Shown: positions 44,043-52,344 of the stretch, in pieces
Position numbering within the stretch: the stretch's first letter is position 1
Layout of the letters: the number at the start of each line of letters is the position of its first letter
Assembly (NCBI GenBank): GCA_003551495.1
Contig: PUMT01000022.1
Location: forward strand, 1 to 52,944
Direction of reading: 5' to 3'
Length of the DNA: 52,944 nucleotides
From: Bacteroidota bacterium
GTDB taxonomy: Bacteria > Bacteroidota > Bacteroidia > Bacteroidales > PUMT01
Program-made: the position numbers and the translations under genes
The notes under the pieces: generated by a model
What the model was told of the DNA's origin: nothing
What the model saw: the letters and a program-made list of their open reading frames with translations, nothing else
Databases searched by the model: none

Positions 44043-46235
44043 TCACAGTTCAAGCTGGTTCTTTACCAGTGTATAGTATGCTCCCTTTTTACGGGCAAGT
44101 TCTTCATGTGTGCCGGTTTCTGCAATTTCACCTTTTTCAAGTACAATAATGCGGTCGGCATCTTTGACGGTGCTGAGCCTGTGCGCAACAACAACTACTG
44201 TTTTCCCCCTGAAAAATTCATTGAGGTTTTCCATAATTATCTTCTCATTATTTGCATCAAGGGCATTTGTCGCTTCATCAAAAAAGATGTATGCCGGATC
44301 CTTATAAACGGCTCTGGCGATCAGAAGCCTTTGTTTCTGCCCTTCACTCAGTCCATGTCCTTCACTGCCGATTTTGGTGTTGTACCCCAGGGGAAGTTCT
44401 TCAATAAAATCGGATATATTTGCCGTTTTTGCAGCATTGAGCAGCCTCACCTTGTCTATTCTCTCTTCGCCTGGAGCTATGTTGTTTGCAATGGTGTCGG
44501 AGAAAATGTAGCCGTCCTGCATAACAACCCCGCAATTCTTTCGCCACATACGTACACTGTAAACATCCAGTCTGCTGCTGCCCAGCCTTATCTCTCCTTT
44601 CGCAGGTGGATAGAACCCAAGAAGGAGCCGGATAAGGGTGGTTTTACCGCTACCGGATGTTCCAACAATAGCAGTCTTTTTGCCCCCTTCCAGACCGAAT
44701 GATATATTTTTCAGTACCATCTCTGATTCAGGGCCTTCATACTGAAAAGAGACCGATTCGCCCTCCAGGGATGTCTTAGCGGGGATCTCGTGTGCCTTAG
44801 CCTCACCTGAATCCTCTTCATCCGGACGGTTGTGAATTTCACCAAGGCGTTCCAGACTGATCTTTGCATCCTGCGTGGTATTGAAAAAGGTTATAATCTG
44901 TTCTATGGGACTGTTAAGCTGACCTATAATATACTGAACGGCCAGCATCATACCGAGTGTCATTGTACCTTCCACAACTGCAGTTGCAGCAATAACTGTA
45001 ATTACAATATTTTTCATCTCATTGAGGACAAGTGCGCCCGATTGCTGATACTGCCTCAGAGCCAGTCCTTTCACCCCAATCCTGAAAAGTCTGGCACGGA
45101 TTTGTTCCCATTCCCATCGTTTCTGTTGTTCGCATCCCTGCAGCTTTATCTCCTGCATCCCTTGTATAAGCTGGATGAGGTTACTCTGGTGGGCTGATTG
45201 TTGTGCAAACCTTTTGTAATCCAGCTCGGCCCTTTTTTTCAGGAAGATCCAGACCCATGCGGCATAAAGGATGCTTCCTGCAAAAAATATTGCAAATATC
45301 AGACGGTTATAGTACAGCAGTACCAGTCCGAACACCACAATATTAACCAGTGAAAAAAGAATTCTCAGTGTTGTCCCGGTAAGGAATGTTTCTATTCTCC
45401 TGTGATCTCCAATACGCTGCATAAGGTCACCGGTAAGCTTGGTGTCGAAAAACCTCATGGGGAGCCTCATCAGTTTAATGAGAAAATCGGAAATAAGTGA
45501 TATATTCACCCTGACCCCGATATGAAGGAGGATCCAGTTCCTTATAAAATCTACAGATGCCCTGCTTAAAGTAAGTACAAGCTGTGCGATAAGGACAAGG
45601 TAAATAAAGCTTATATTCTGGTTGCCGATACCGTAATCAACAATACTCTGGGTGAGAAAAGGGAATATAAGCTGCAGCAAGCTTGCCAGCAGAAGTCCCA
45701 GAAAAAGCTGTATCACCAGCTTCCTGTAAGGTGTAAGATATGAAAAAAGAAAAGAAAAACTTGCCTTGTTTTTCCGGTCATCCTCAGCCGCATGGAAGTC
45801 GGGTGTAGGTTCAAGAAGCAGTACCACCCCTTTCTCTTCTCCTTTTTCCTTTGTGGAAGCCCAGCACCGCATGAACTCTTCCCTGTTGAACCGTACCAGT
45901 CCACCCGCAGGATCAGCAACATGTAAAATTTCCCTGCCTTTTTTACCGGTGATCTTGTGTAAAACAACAAAATGATCCTGGTTCCAGTGAATAATTGCAG
46001 GAAGGCGTGCTTCTCCTGCGAGCTGATCAAATGTAAGTTTGACACCAAGTGTTCTGAAGCCGATACTTTCGGCGGCCTGACTAATGCCAAGCAGGCTCAC
46101 TCCTTCACGGGTAATATAACTCCTGTCTCTCAGGGTAGACAATGAATAGCGTTTACCGTAAAAAGCGGCCACCATTCTCAGGCAGGTAGGACCGCAATCC
46201 ATGGCATCTGGTTGTCTGTAATGCGGAAAAGCCAT
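44043..46235 (-). CDS. C39-peptidase-containing ABC exporter (PCAT)
   Basis: Bifunctional exporter of 730 aa that removes double-glycine leaders and exports the core peptide. Residues 1 to about 135 are an intact C39 peptidase: Cys14 in DAMDCGPTC, His88 in NQDHFVVLHK and Asp108 in VADPAGG. Six TM helices follow (about 165-450). The nucleotide-binding domain has Walker A GTSGSGKTTLIRL, signature LSEGQKQRLLIARAVY, Walker B YIFFDEATNAL and the H-loop VVVAHRLST. All catalytic residues are present, so it should be active. Two matching double-glycine precursors lie 2-3 kb upstream on the same strand. HlyD partner downstream. Confidence 0.95.
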   Translation of the reverse strand: MAFPHYRQPDAMDCGPTCLRMVAAFYGKRYSLSTLRDRSYITREGVSLLGISQAAESIGFRTLGVKLTFDQLAGEARLPAIIHWNQDHFVVLHKITGKKGREILHVADPAGGLVRFNREEFMRCWASTKEKGEEKGVVLLLEPTPDFHAAEDDRKNKASFSFLFSYLTPYRKLVIQLFLGLLLASLLQLIFPFLTQSIVDYGIGNQNISFIYLVLIAQLVLTLSRASVDFIRNWILLHIGVRVNISLISDFLIKLMRLPMRFFDTKLTGDLMQRIGDHRRIETFLTGTTLRILFSLVNIVVFGLVLLYYNRLIFAIFFAGSILYAAWVWIFLKKRAELDYKRFAQQSAHQSNLIQLIQGMQEIKLQGCEQQKRWEWEQIRARLFRIGVKGLALRQYQQSGALVLNEMKNIVITVIAATAVVEGTMTLGMMLAVQYIIGQLNSPIEQIITFFNTTQDAKISLERLGEIHNRPDEEDSGEAKAHEIPAKTSLEGESVSFQYEGPESEMVLKNISFGLEGGKKTAIVGTSGSGKTTLIRLLLGFYPPAKGEIRLGSSRLDVYSVRMWRKNCGVVMQDGYIFSDTIANNIAPGEERIDKVRLLNAAKTANISDFIEELPLGYNTKIGSEGHGLSEGQKQRLLIARAVYKDPAYIFFDEATNALDANNEKIIMENLNEFFRGKTVVVVAHRLSTVKDADRIIVLEKGEIAETGTHEELARKKGAYYTLVKNQLEL

Positions 46236-46329
46236 TTATCAGGATAATATGCTAAATAATTGACCTGCTAAATATACTCAGGTATTTTTGAAAAATCCAA
46301 TAATTAAGAAATAAAAGTGTTTTAAGTCC

Positions 46330-46348
46330 AATAAACTTAACGTTTATT
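46330..46348. promoter_or_regulatory. AT-rich inverted repeat upstream of the ABC exporter gene
   Basis: AATAAAC (46330-46336) and GTTTATT (46342-46348) are perfect inverted repeats with a 5-nt centre, about 95 bp upstream of the exporter start. Could be an operator. No TAnnTTTG box was found with it. Confidence 0.3.
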
Positions 46349-46371
46349 ATTTGGTCAAGGAAAGCTAAAGA

Positions 46372-46466
46372 AAAAAAAAGGCTGCCGTGCACACTTTGAT
46401 AAACTCGGGCGAGTTTTAACTGACGGAAGACAACTCATGGAAATGGCGTGTGACGGCAGCCTTTTT
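46372..46466 (-). terminator. Long nested stem-loop after the histidine-kinase-like gene
   Basis: AAAAAGGCTGCCGT with CACAC (about 46376-46395) pairs with GTGTG and ACGGCAGCCTTTTT (about 46448-46466) through one bulge. The long loop contains a second perfect hairpin AAACTC-GGGC-GAGTTT (46401-46416). On the minus strand the outer stem is followed by a nine-T tract, so it probably terminates the peptide/TPR/kinase-like transcript before the exporter gene. It could also be an attenuator. Confidence 0.65.
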
Positions 46467-46492
46467 AACCAAAAAGAAAAAAAGAACTCTTG

Positions 46493-47317
46493 TTACATTG
46501 CAATATGTTTTCTGGCTGAAACACCAAGCCTGTAAAACCTTTCTATTAAAGTACCATTTGTTTTCAGGGGCAGGGAAAAATAGAGTGCTGAACCGTTATA
46601 ACTTTCCGATTCGGTCCAGAACCTGCCGTTCATTATCTCAACAATACTTCTGGCAATTGTCAGCGGCAAGCCTCCGCTTTCAGGGTGGCATGAATATTCT
46701 CCCCCACCGTTGTATGATTTTGTTTCCCCGTTCATTTCACATCTTTTCCCTGAATACCTTACAAAGAAGCGCATAGTGCCGCCATCTTTGCCAAACCCGA
46801 ATTTAACATATCCTTCGGGAGTATTTCTTACAGCACATTCTATAAGATTCCGCATTGCGGATTTAAGCCGGTTTTTGTCAGTTATCACATTTGAGAGGTT
46901 TACATTCCCCCTGCATGGAATAAGGTTGAGCTTTTTGGATTCAACTGCTTCGCAATTTTTATATTCAATGTATAGTTCATCCACCATTGAATTCAGGCAA
47001 AGCTTATCCTTTTCAAGTTTCACCTTGCCCGATTGCAGCAATGTGAGGTCAACCATATTGTCAATAAGCCTGAGTAACAATTCGCTGTTTTCATTGATGT
47101 GGCGGACAAACTCCTTTTTATCCTCCGCACCCAGCTCATCGTCTGCAAGCAGATTTGCAAACCCCACTATGGCATTCATAGGAGTTCTGAGTTCATGTGA
47201 CACATTTGACAAAAAAAGCGTCCTGATAGAGTCAAACTGCCTGTTTTTCCGCTCAAGATCCTCCTTCAGCTCCCTTATTGCCGACAACAACTTTCTATTT
47301 TCATTGAAATAACCCAT
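46493..47317 (-). CDS. Histidine-kinase-like protein with degenerate ATP-binding domain
   Basis: Cytoplasmic protein of 274 aa, no TM or sensor domain. A coiled coil (about 8-35) leads into an intact dimerisation/phosphoacceptor helix with His41 (LSNVSHELRTPMNAIVGFAN). The catalytic domain is broken: in the N-box the Mg-binding Asn is Cys161 (RNLIECAVRNTPEG); the G1 DxGxG box is replaced by RYSGKR (about 187-192); and G2 GxGLGL reads ESGGLPLTI (213-221). It therefore probably does not autophosphorylate as usual and may be a phosphatase, scaffold or partner-activated protein. No response regulator is adjacent. It is 49 bp after the TPR anti-sigma-like gene on the same strand. Confidence 0.8.
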   Translation of the reverse strand: MGYFNENRKLLSAIRELKEDLERKNRQFDSIRTLFLSNVSHELRTPMNAIVGFANLLADDELGAEDKKEFVRHINENSELLLRLIDNMVDLTLLQSGKVKLEKDKLCLNSMVDELYIEYKNCEAVESKKLNLIPCRGNVNLSNVITDKNRLKSAMRNLIECAVRNTPEGYVKFGFGKDGGTMRFFVRYSGKRCEMNGETKSYNGGGEYSCHPESGGLPLTIARSIVEIMNGRFWTESESYNGSALYFSLPLKTNGTLIERFYRLGVSARKHIAM

Positions 47318-47366
47318 AACTGGCTTTTTTTAATCTGGCCCGTTGCCAGCGGACCTTACAACAGCT

Positions 47367-48125
47367 TTAGAGAGATTCCAGGATAGAGGCGGCCCTGTTG
47401 CTGTAATACCCATCACCGTCTTTTATCCGTGTGAAATACTCCCTTGCCTTTTCGTTTTCTTCAAGTTTAACATAGCAAAGCCCTTTATACCACTCTGCAT
47501 TCTCGACAAAGAGATTGTCCCCGTGTTCAACAACATCTTCAAGTGATCCAAGTGCTTTGGCAAACTGACCGGTTTCCATATATGAAATCCCGGCATAGAA
47601 TTTTGAGGCAATGTTGTCCGGATCGTTTTCGAGCACCTCTTCAAACAATACAATTGCCGACCCGAATTCCCTGTTCTCGTATTGGAGCATGGCATTTACC
47701 ATCAATTCATCCAGTTCTGTATCACCTGAACGAACATTCATAACTCCGTCATATGTTTCATAATGCATTGAAAACAGGTCTTCTGCAGCAGGCTGGTTGC
47801 CGTAAAAATAAACTGCAGATGCAACTGCAATAAGCACCGCAACAAGCGATGCAGCAGCATACTTGATCATACCTTGGGAATAAACCCTTTCCGGTTTCTT
47901 CTTCAGTGTCCGTCGGTCACTGTCAAACAGCCTGTTCATCTGGTCGCGCAAAGCCATCACATCATCATCGAGTATTGCTTCGCTGACTTCCTGCTGCAAC
48001 CTGACCTCTTCGGAAAGACGTGGGTTTACTTCCATCTCGCCTCTGAACCACTGAAGCTCTTCTCCTTCCATTTCACCATTCAGGAATTTATCAATAAATG
48101 CCTGATAATTAAGTTCTTTTTTCAT
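47367..48125 (-). CDS. Anti-sigma-like membrane protein with periplasmic TPRs
   Basis: Protein of 252 aa. Residues 1-70 look like the cytoplasmic anti-sigma helical domain (FLNGEMEGEELQWFRGEMEV, then NPRLSEEVRLQQEVSEA), without zinc ligands. One TM helix follows (about 86-108, MIKYAAASLVAVLIAVASAV). Residues about 140-250 are three to four TPR units (AIVLFEEVLENDPDNIASKFY, ALGSLEDVVEHGDNLFVENA, KAREYFTRIKDG), predicted periplasmic. This matches anti-sigma/TPR fusions found with ECF sigma factors in Bacteroidota; an incomplete ECF gene lies 4 kb away. It lies between the double-glycine peptide genes and the kinase-like gene. Confidence 0.75.
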   Translation of the reverse strand: MKKELNYQAFIDKFLNGEMEGEELQWFRGEMEVNPRLSEEVRLQQEVSEAILDDDVMALRDQMNRLFDSDRRTLKKKPERVYSQGMIKYAAASLVAVLIAVASAVYFYGNQPAAEDLFSMHYETYDGVMNVRSGDTELDELMVNAMLQYENREFGSAIVLFEEVLENDPDNIASKFYAGISYMETGQFAKALGSLEDVVEHGDNLFVENAEWYKGLCYVKLEENEKAREYFTRIKDGDGYYSNRAASILESL

Positions 48126-48284
48126 TTTTGGTTGGTTTTTTTATTATAAAACATGCTAACCTGTTAAAATTTTTCAGCCTTTCAGCTTTCCTTTTTTATG
48201 CAATATTTCGCAGGATGTTTCATTCGCAAATCATTTTTTTTCTTTAGCAGACTGCCGGGTCCTCCAGGCAAGTCAACGTATGTT

Positions 48285-48494
48285 TCAATCGGGCAGCAAC
48301 ATCTGGCTCGGCCTTACATAGATCCATCTTCTGGGCTCCTCCTGTTTCTTTTCATCTTCCTCTTTTTTTTCCTCTTCTGCCTTTTTTTCCTCACCACTAT
48401 CCGTGCCGCTTGTACGTCCGCCACGTATTCTGGAAAGAGCCGCACTGTCCAGTACATTCTCTTCCAACTTTAAAAAACCTTCAATTGTTTTCAT
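48285..48494 (-). CDS. Double-glycine leader peptide 1, acidic/Lys-rich core
   Basis: Small gene, 69 aa. Residues 1-26 form a leader with an amphipathic helix pattern (FLKLEENVLDSAALSRIRGG) ending in Gly-Gly at 25-26, the site cut by C39 peptidases. The predicted 43-residue core starts RTSGTDSGEEKK, continues with alternating Glu/Lys, and ends PRRWIYVRPSQMLLPD. It has no Cys, so no disulfides or lanthionine rings. It starts MKT like the second peptide and lies on the same strand as the C39 exporter. Function is unknown; bacteriocin, signalling or structural peptide are all possible. A short gene needs proteomic support. Confidence 0.7.
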   Translation of the reverse strand: MKTIEGFLKLEENVLDSAALSRIRGGRTSGTDSGEEKKAEEEKKEEDEKKQEEPRRWIYVRPSQMLLPD

Positions 48495-48920
48495 GGCGAA
48501 AATATTTTAGTTATTATTAAAACCGTATTTGCCGGTAACTGCAGCAAAGCCCTGTTTCAGTCCGGCACACATAGCCGCAACACGCTGATACGGATGCGGC
48601 AATCATATATGGTTTTTGAATCACTCATCTTCTGCCTTTTGCTGCAGCAAACTTCACAAATAGTGAAGATGCGTTTGCAGCTTTAAAAAACTTCAGCTTT
48701 CAACTTTGTCCCATTTTGGGCATTCCCCTGGCTGAAGGTCATTCAGTAAACCGGTGATCTATCCTCTTCATAATGCAACATTTGGCACTTGCATCAATAT
48801 TCCATCTCTTTTACCGGTTTCCTGCCGCCGTACCTTCATACGGCGGGGTTTTCCTGCCCGGGCCCTGTAATTATTACTTCAAGACACCCGGATTATATTT
48901 TAGTCTATACTGCTTATTTC
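48495..48920. other. Gap between the two peptide genes, with a strong hairpin
   Basis: 426 bp on the path from peptide 2 to peptide 1 (minus strand). CCGCCGTA (48825-48832) pairs perfectly with TACGGCGG (48839-48846) across a 6-nt loop; there is no U-tract on the minus strand. I looked for a third double-glycine precursor here and found only frames of 10-23 codons without a Gly-Gly leader. Could be a leader or processing element between the two messages. Confidence 0.45.
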
Positions 48921-49133
48921 TCAATACATACAACCTGTTTTATTTTCTTTCTCTTCTTCCTCCTCTTCTTCTTCATCTTCGTCGTCACCCGGCGGAGGAA
49001 TTATTATATCTTCATCTTCTCCGATAGGCAGTCCGTTGGTTCCGCCCCTGAGGGTGCCGAGTTCGTTGCGTGTTAAAACTGTTTCTTCAGGAAGTCCTGC
49101 CAAAAGGCTGAAAAAGTTTTTTGTAGTTTTCAT
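48921..49133 (-). CDS. Double-glycine leader peptide 2, poly-acidic core
   Basis: Small gene, 70 aa. The leader (residues 1-31) is FFSLLAGLPEETVLTRNELG followed by TLRGG, with Gly-Gly at 30-31. The predicted 39-residue core begins TNGLPIGEDEDIIIPPPG, continues with an Asp/Glu run and ends KENKTGCMY with a single Cys three residues from the C-terminus. The pattern of hydrophobic leader positions and ending matches peptide 1, while the cores differ, as expected of paralogous or co-exported precursors. The strongly negative core could bind metal or a cationic partner. Plus-strand frames over this gene are low-complexity mirrors of the acidic run. Confidence 0.68.
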   Translation of the reverse strand: MKTTKNFFSLLAGLPEETVLTRNELGTLRGGTNGLPIGEDEDIIIPPPGDDEDEEEEEEEEKENKTGCMY

Positions 49134-49363
49134 GACTTTAAAGTTTCAGGTTAGGTTTTATAATATTTTCAGGTGATTTTCAGCTTGGTTTTTAATCTTT
49201 GTTCATCTATAGGTGGGAAAACCTTAAATTTGTGACACGAAAAAGATCCCGGGTTTTCATTTTTTCTAAATAAGAAACTTTGTTTTTTGTTGCTTTACTT
49301 TGTTTTATGATTTATTTTCTAAATTATATTTTTTAATTTAATTTGCAGGGTTTTCTGTTTTGC

Positions 49364-49396
49364 TTTTTCGACCCAAACTAAATGCGGGTCGAAAAA
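49364..49396. promoter_or_regulatory. Perfect 11-bp inverted repeat upstream of the CHAT gene
   Basis: TTTTTCGACCC (49364-49374) and GGGTCGAAAAA (49386-49396) are exact inverted repeats with an 11-nt centre. No U-tract follows on either strand, so a terminator is unlikely. It suits an operator or RNA structure in the shared upstream region of the CHAT and peptide genes. Confidence 0.55.
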
Positions 49397-49482
49397 CAAT
49401 TTTCTTAACCCTGTAAGGTATTAGCTTGAAACTTAAAAAAATAAATATCGTAAAATTCAGGATATTAATCATATAAATTTTA

Positions 49483-49490
49483 TATGTTTG
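49483..49490 (+). promoter_or_regulatory. -7 box of the CHAT gene
   Basis: TATGTTTG matches TAnnTTTG, 48 bp before the start codon. The -33 region is poor, which may mean an activator or an ECF sigma factor is needed. Confidence 0.4.
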
Positions 49491-49537
49491 CCTGCAGGGA
49501 TTGCACGGTTTTATAATATAAAACTATTAAAAGTACC

Positions 49538-52342
49538 ATGCCTTCAGCAAGAGCCGGTTTCATAGCAATATTCTGGATATTGGCGGCGGTTATCTTTCAG
49601 CTGCCCGCCTATCCTGCAGTTGCTTCCGGCGACACTATTGCATCCGATTCTGCCCTGCATTTTTACAGGATTGGAATATCTCAATACAGTGAAGGGCATA
49701 ATGAAAAAGCACTTGAGTCTCTTAACAGGACACTTCAGTTCTACAACAAAAGACCCGACACAGAAGCATCTGAGATAGCAGGTGTTTACTCCAACCTGGG
49801 TGTTGTCAGCAGGGTTCTGCTGAGATACGATGATGCAATAAGGTATTACGACACAGCACAGGTGATTCTGGAAGAGAATTTCGGGACAGATCATATAAAC
49901 CTTGGGGTGGTTTACCAGAACCAGGGGAACATATACAGGGAGGGACGCGACACCCCGAGAGCCCTTCAGCACTATTACAGGGCTCTGGCAATTTTTGAAA
50001 AACATGAGGGCATTCCTAACTGGCTTGCTTCCCTTTACAACAATATTGGATTATCTTATCTCGATACTGAAGAGTATGAAACTGCAATAAATTATTTTGA
50101 AAAATCTCTTGAACTCAGAAGAAAGCATCTGCCCCATGCTATAAGGACTCCTGCAGGGAACCTGGCAGTAAGCTACTATTACCTGGGAAACGAGGAAGAG
50201 TCCTCCCGCTATTTTGAAATGGCCTTGCAATCGACCATTGAGCACCGGGGTAAACTTTATCCCGGACTGGCAAACAACTACCTGAATTACGGCCTTCTCT
50301 TTGCAAGTGTTTCTCTCGATTACGGGAAAGCTATGGAGATGTACGAAAAAGCACTACACATCTTCGAGCACCACTTCGGCGAAAGAAATCCGGGCAGGTC
50401 TCGAGCGCTGATGAACATGGGGGGAGTTTACGAAATGCTCGGCAACTACCGAACAGCTATGGATTATTACCAGGAATCGCTTATTGCCATAAGCAGCTCA
50501 TTTGAATCCTCCTCCTGGGAGGACAATCCCGGAATAGAAAGCGCCCTGTCGTATACATACCTCTACGAAACACTGAGCAGGAAAGCCAATGCTTTGAAGG
50601 AACTGGGACTGGAAGAGGGAAATACCAGGAATATAAGACTGAGTCTTGAGACATACGACAAAACATTACGTGTACTTGAAACCATGAGGATGGGATACCA
50701 GACCGAAGAGAGCCGCCTGCACCTCTCCCAGAGTGAAAGCGACATATATCCGAAGGCAATAGATGCAGCATACCATATGTACAGGAAAACGGGTGACGAA
50801 ACTTATATCGAAAAAGGGTTCAACTTTTCAGAGCGCAGCAAGGCAGCTGTCCTGCTGGCCTCAATGAGAAATATTGAAGCACTTGAATTCGGAGGTGTGC
50901 CGCCTGAACTAAGGGAAGAGGAAGAAGGCTTGAAAAGGAGCCTGACAGCCTACACCGAACTTATTTACGAGGAAAGACAAAGGGCAAGGCCAAACGAGCA
51001 AAGGATCACCAACTGGGAAGAGAGAATATTTGAATTAAACCGGGAACTGGCAAGGCTTACTGAATTTCTGGAAAAAGAGTACCCAGACTATTACAACCTT
51101 AAATATGATCCCCGTTTCGTCTGCATAAGTAAAGTCCGTTCCGGTATGGCCCGGAGTGAAACCCTCCTTTCATACAGCATAAACGACTCTGTGCTGCACA
51201 TTTTTGTTGTAAACAGGAACGGCACACACTGGGAAGAAGTGCCTCTCCCCTTCAACCTTGAAGAAAAAGTCAACTCCTTTCTGGGGTTGATGAACTTCAA
51301 TTCGCTGTCAACCGATGCAGGAAACAATTTCAGGGCATTTTCAGAAATATCACATTTGCTTTACAGTATACTGGTACAGCCGGTAAGTGAAATTATCAGA
51401 GGCAGGAACCTCATTTTTATTCCCGACGGGGTTCTTTCATACCTTCCCTTTGAACTGCTCACAGTCAACAATGAGCCACACTCGGGAATAAACTTTGCAG
51501 CGCTCCCCTACCTGCTCAGGGAGCACCCTGTAAGTTACGCTTATTCTGCAACAATATGGACTGAAACACTAACCCACGAGATCAGTCCCAATAAAGACCT
51601 TATAGCTTTCGCTCCATACTATGAGATGGCCACCGGACAGGATACTGACAGTCCGGCCAGGGGTTATCGCAACAAACTCACTCCCCTGCCTGGTGCAAGG
51701 GCGGAAGCAAGGGCAGCTGCAGAAATATTCGGGGGAAAAGCCCTTTTTGACGAAGATGCATGTGAAGCAAATTTCAAGAGCATTGCAGGGGATTACCGGT
51801 TTATACACCTTGCTATGCACACGGTTATTGACGATGATGACCCCATGTTCTCCAAGCTGGTCTTCACGGATACCGGCGGAGAGTCAGGCGAAGATGACAT
51901 GCTCAATACACATGAGATATATAACCTCAGACTGAATGCGAGACTGGCAGTTCTAAGCTCCTGCAACAGCGGATACGGGAAATTGCAAAAGGGAGAGGGT
52001 ATAATGAGCCTTGCACGCGGTTTCCTTTTTGCAGGAGTGCCCTCGATAGTAATGACATTCTGGGAGATCGAAGACAAGTCGGGTGTAGACATAATGAAAA
52101 GGTTCTACCACCATCTTGGCAGGGGGAAGCGTACTGATGAAGCGTTAAGGCTTGCACGGCTCGAATTTATTGAGAACTCGGACATGCTTAGGTCACATCC
52201 CTATTTCTGGGGAGGCTACGTGTGCATAGGCAATCCAAGGGAGGCGGTCGCAACCGCACGTATCGTTCATACTGCCGTCATTGCTGCAGTTATAATTCTG
52301 GCACTGGGAATAACCTGGCTTGCAAGGAGGAAAAGAAAGTAA
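49538..52342 (+). CDS. Secreted, membrane-anchored TPR-CHAT (caspase-like) protease
   Basis: Protein of 934 aa. A signal peptide (about 1-30, cleavage near YPAVASG) precedes seven to eight TPRs (about 35-340), for example DALRYYDTA-like DDAIRYYDTAQVILEENFG and ETAINYFEKSLELRR. A helical linker follows (about 400-570), then a CHAT domain (about 590-900) with a complete Cys/His dyad: His761 in FIHLAMHT and Cys809 in AVLSSCNSGYG. The C-terminus is one TM helix (about 910-927) followed by ARRKRK, so the TPR and CHAT parts face the periplasm. CHAT proteases are caspase/separase relatives; substrates may be neighbouring envelope proteins or exported peptides. Its stop is 2 bp from that of the convergent sigma factor gene. 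Confidence 0.9.
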   Translation: MPSARAGFIAIFWILAAVIFQLPAYPAVASGDTIASDSALHFYRIGISQYSEGHNEKALESLNRTLQFYNKRPDTEASEIAGVYSNLGVVSRVLLRYDDAIRYYDTAQVILEENFGTDHINLGVVYQNQGNIYREGRDTPRALQHYYRALAIFEKHEGIPNWLASLYNNIGLSYLDTEEYETAINYFEKSLELRRKHLPHAIRTPAGNLAVSYYYLGNEEESSRYFEMALQSTIEHRGKLYPGLANNYLNYGLLFASVSLDYGKAMEMYEKALHIFEHHFGERNPGRSRALMNMGGVYEMLGNYRTAMDYYQESLIAISSSFESSSWEDNPGIESALSYTYLYETLSRKANALKELGLEEGNTRNIRLSLETYDKTLRVLETMRMGYQTEESRLHLSQSESDIYPKAIDAAYHMYRKTGDETYIEKGFNFSERSKAAVLLASMRNIEALEFGGVPPELREEEEGLKRSLTAYTELIYEERQRARPNEQRITNWEERIFELNRELARLTEFLEKEYPDYYNLKYDPRFVCISKVRSGMARSETLLSYSINDSVLHIFVVNRNGTHWEEVPLPFNLEEKVNSFLGLMNFNSLSTDAGNNFRAFSEISHLLYSILVQPVSEIIRGRNLIFIPDGVLSYLPFELLTVNNEPHSGINFAALPYLLREHPVSYAYSATIWTETLTHEISPNKDLIAFAPYYEMATGQDTDSPARGYRNKLTPLPGARAEARAAAEIFGGKALFDEDACEANFKSIAGDYRFIHLAMHTVIDDDDPMFSKLVFTDTGGESGEDDMLNTHEIYNLRLNARLAVLSSCNSGYGKLQKGEGIMSLARGFLFAGVPSIVMTFWEIEDKSGVDIMKRFYHHLGRGKRTDEALRLARLEFIENSDMLRSHPYFWGGYVCIGNPREAVATARIVHTAVIAAVIILALGITWLARRKRK

Positions 52343-52344
52343 TA

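Larger units (their letters stand above)
49134..49537. other. Divergent control region between peptide 2 and the CHAT gene
   Basis: 404 bp, very T-rich on the plus strand, with repeated CTTTGTTTT-like runs around 49275-49310. It contains the stem-loop at 49364-49396 and a -7 box at 49483-49490. No coding sequence is seen. It probably holds promoters for both divergent genes. Confidence 0.5.

Noticed and set aside
48773..49076. Plus-strand Phe/Leu-rich frames opposite peptide gene 2
   Set aside because: They mirror the acidic codon run of the minus-strand gene and show no start context or domain.
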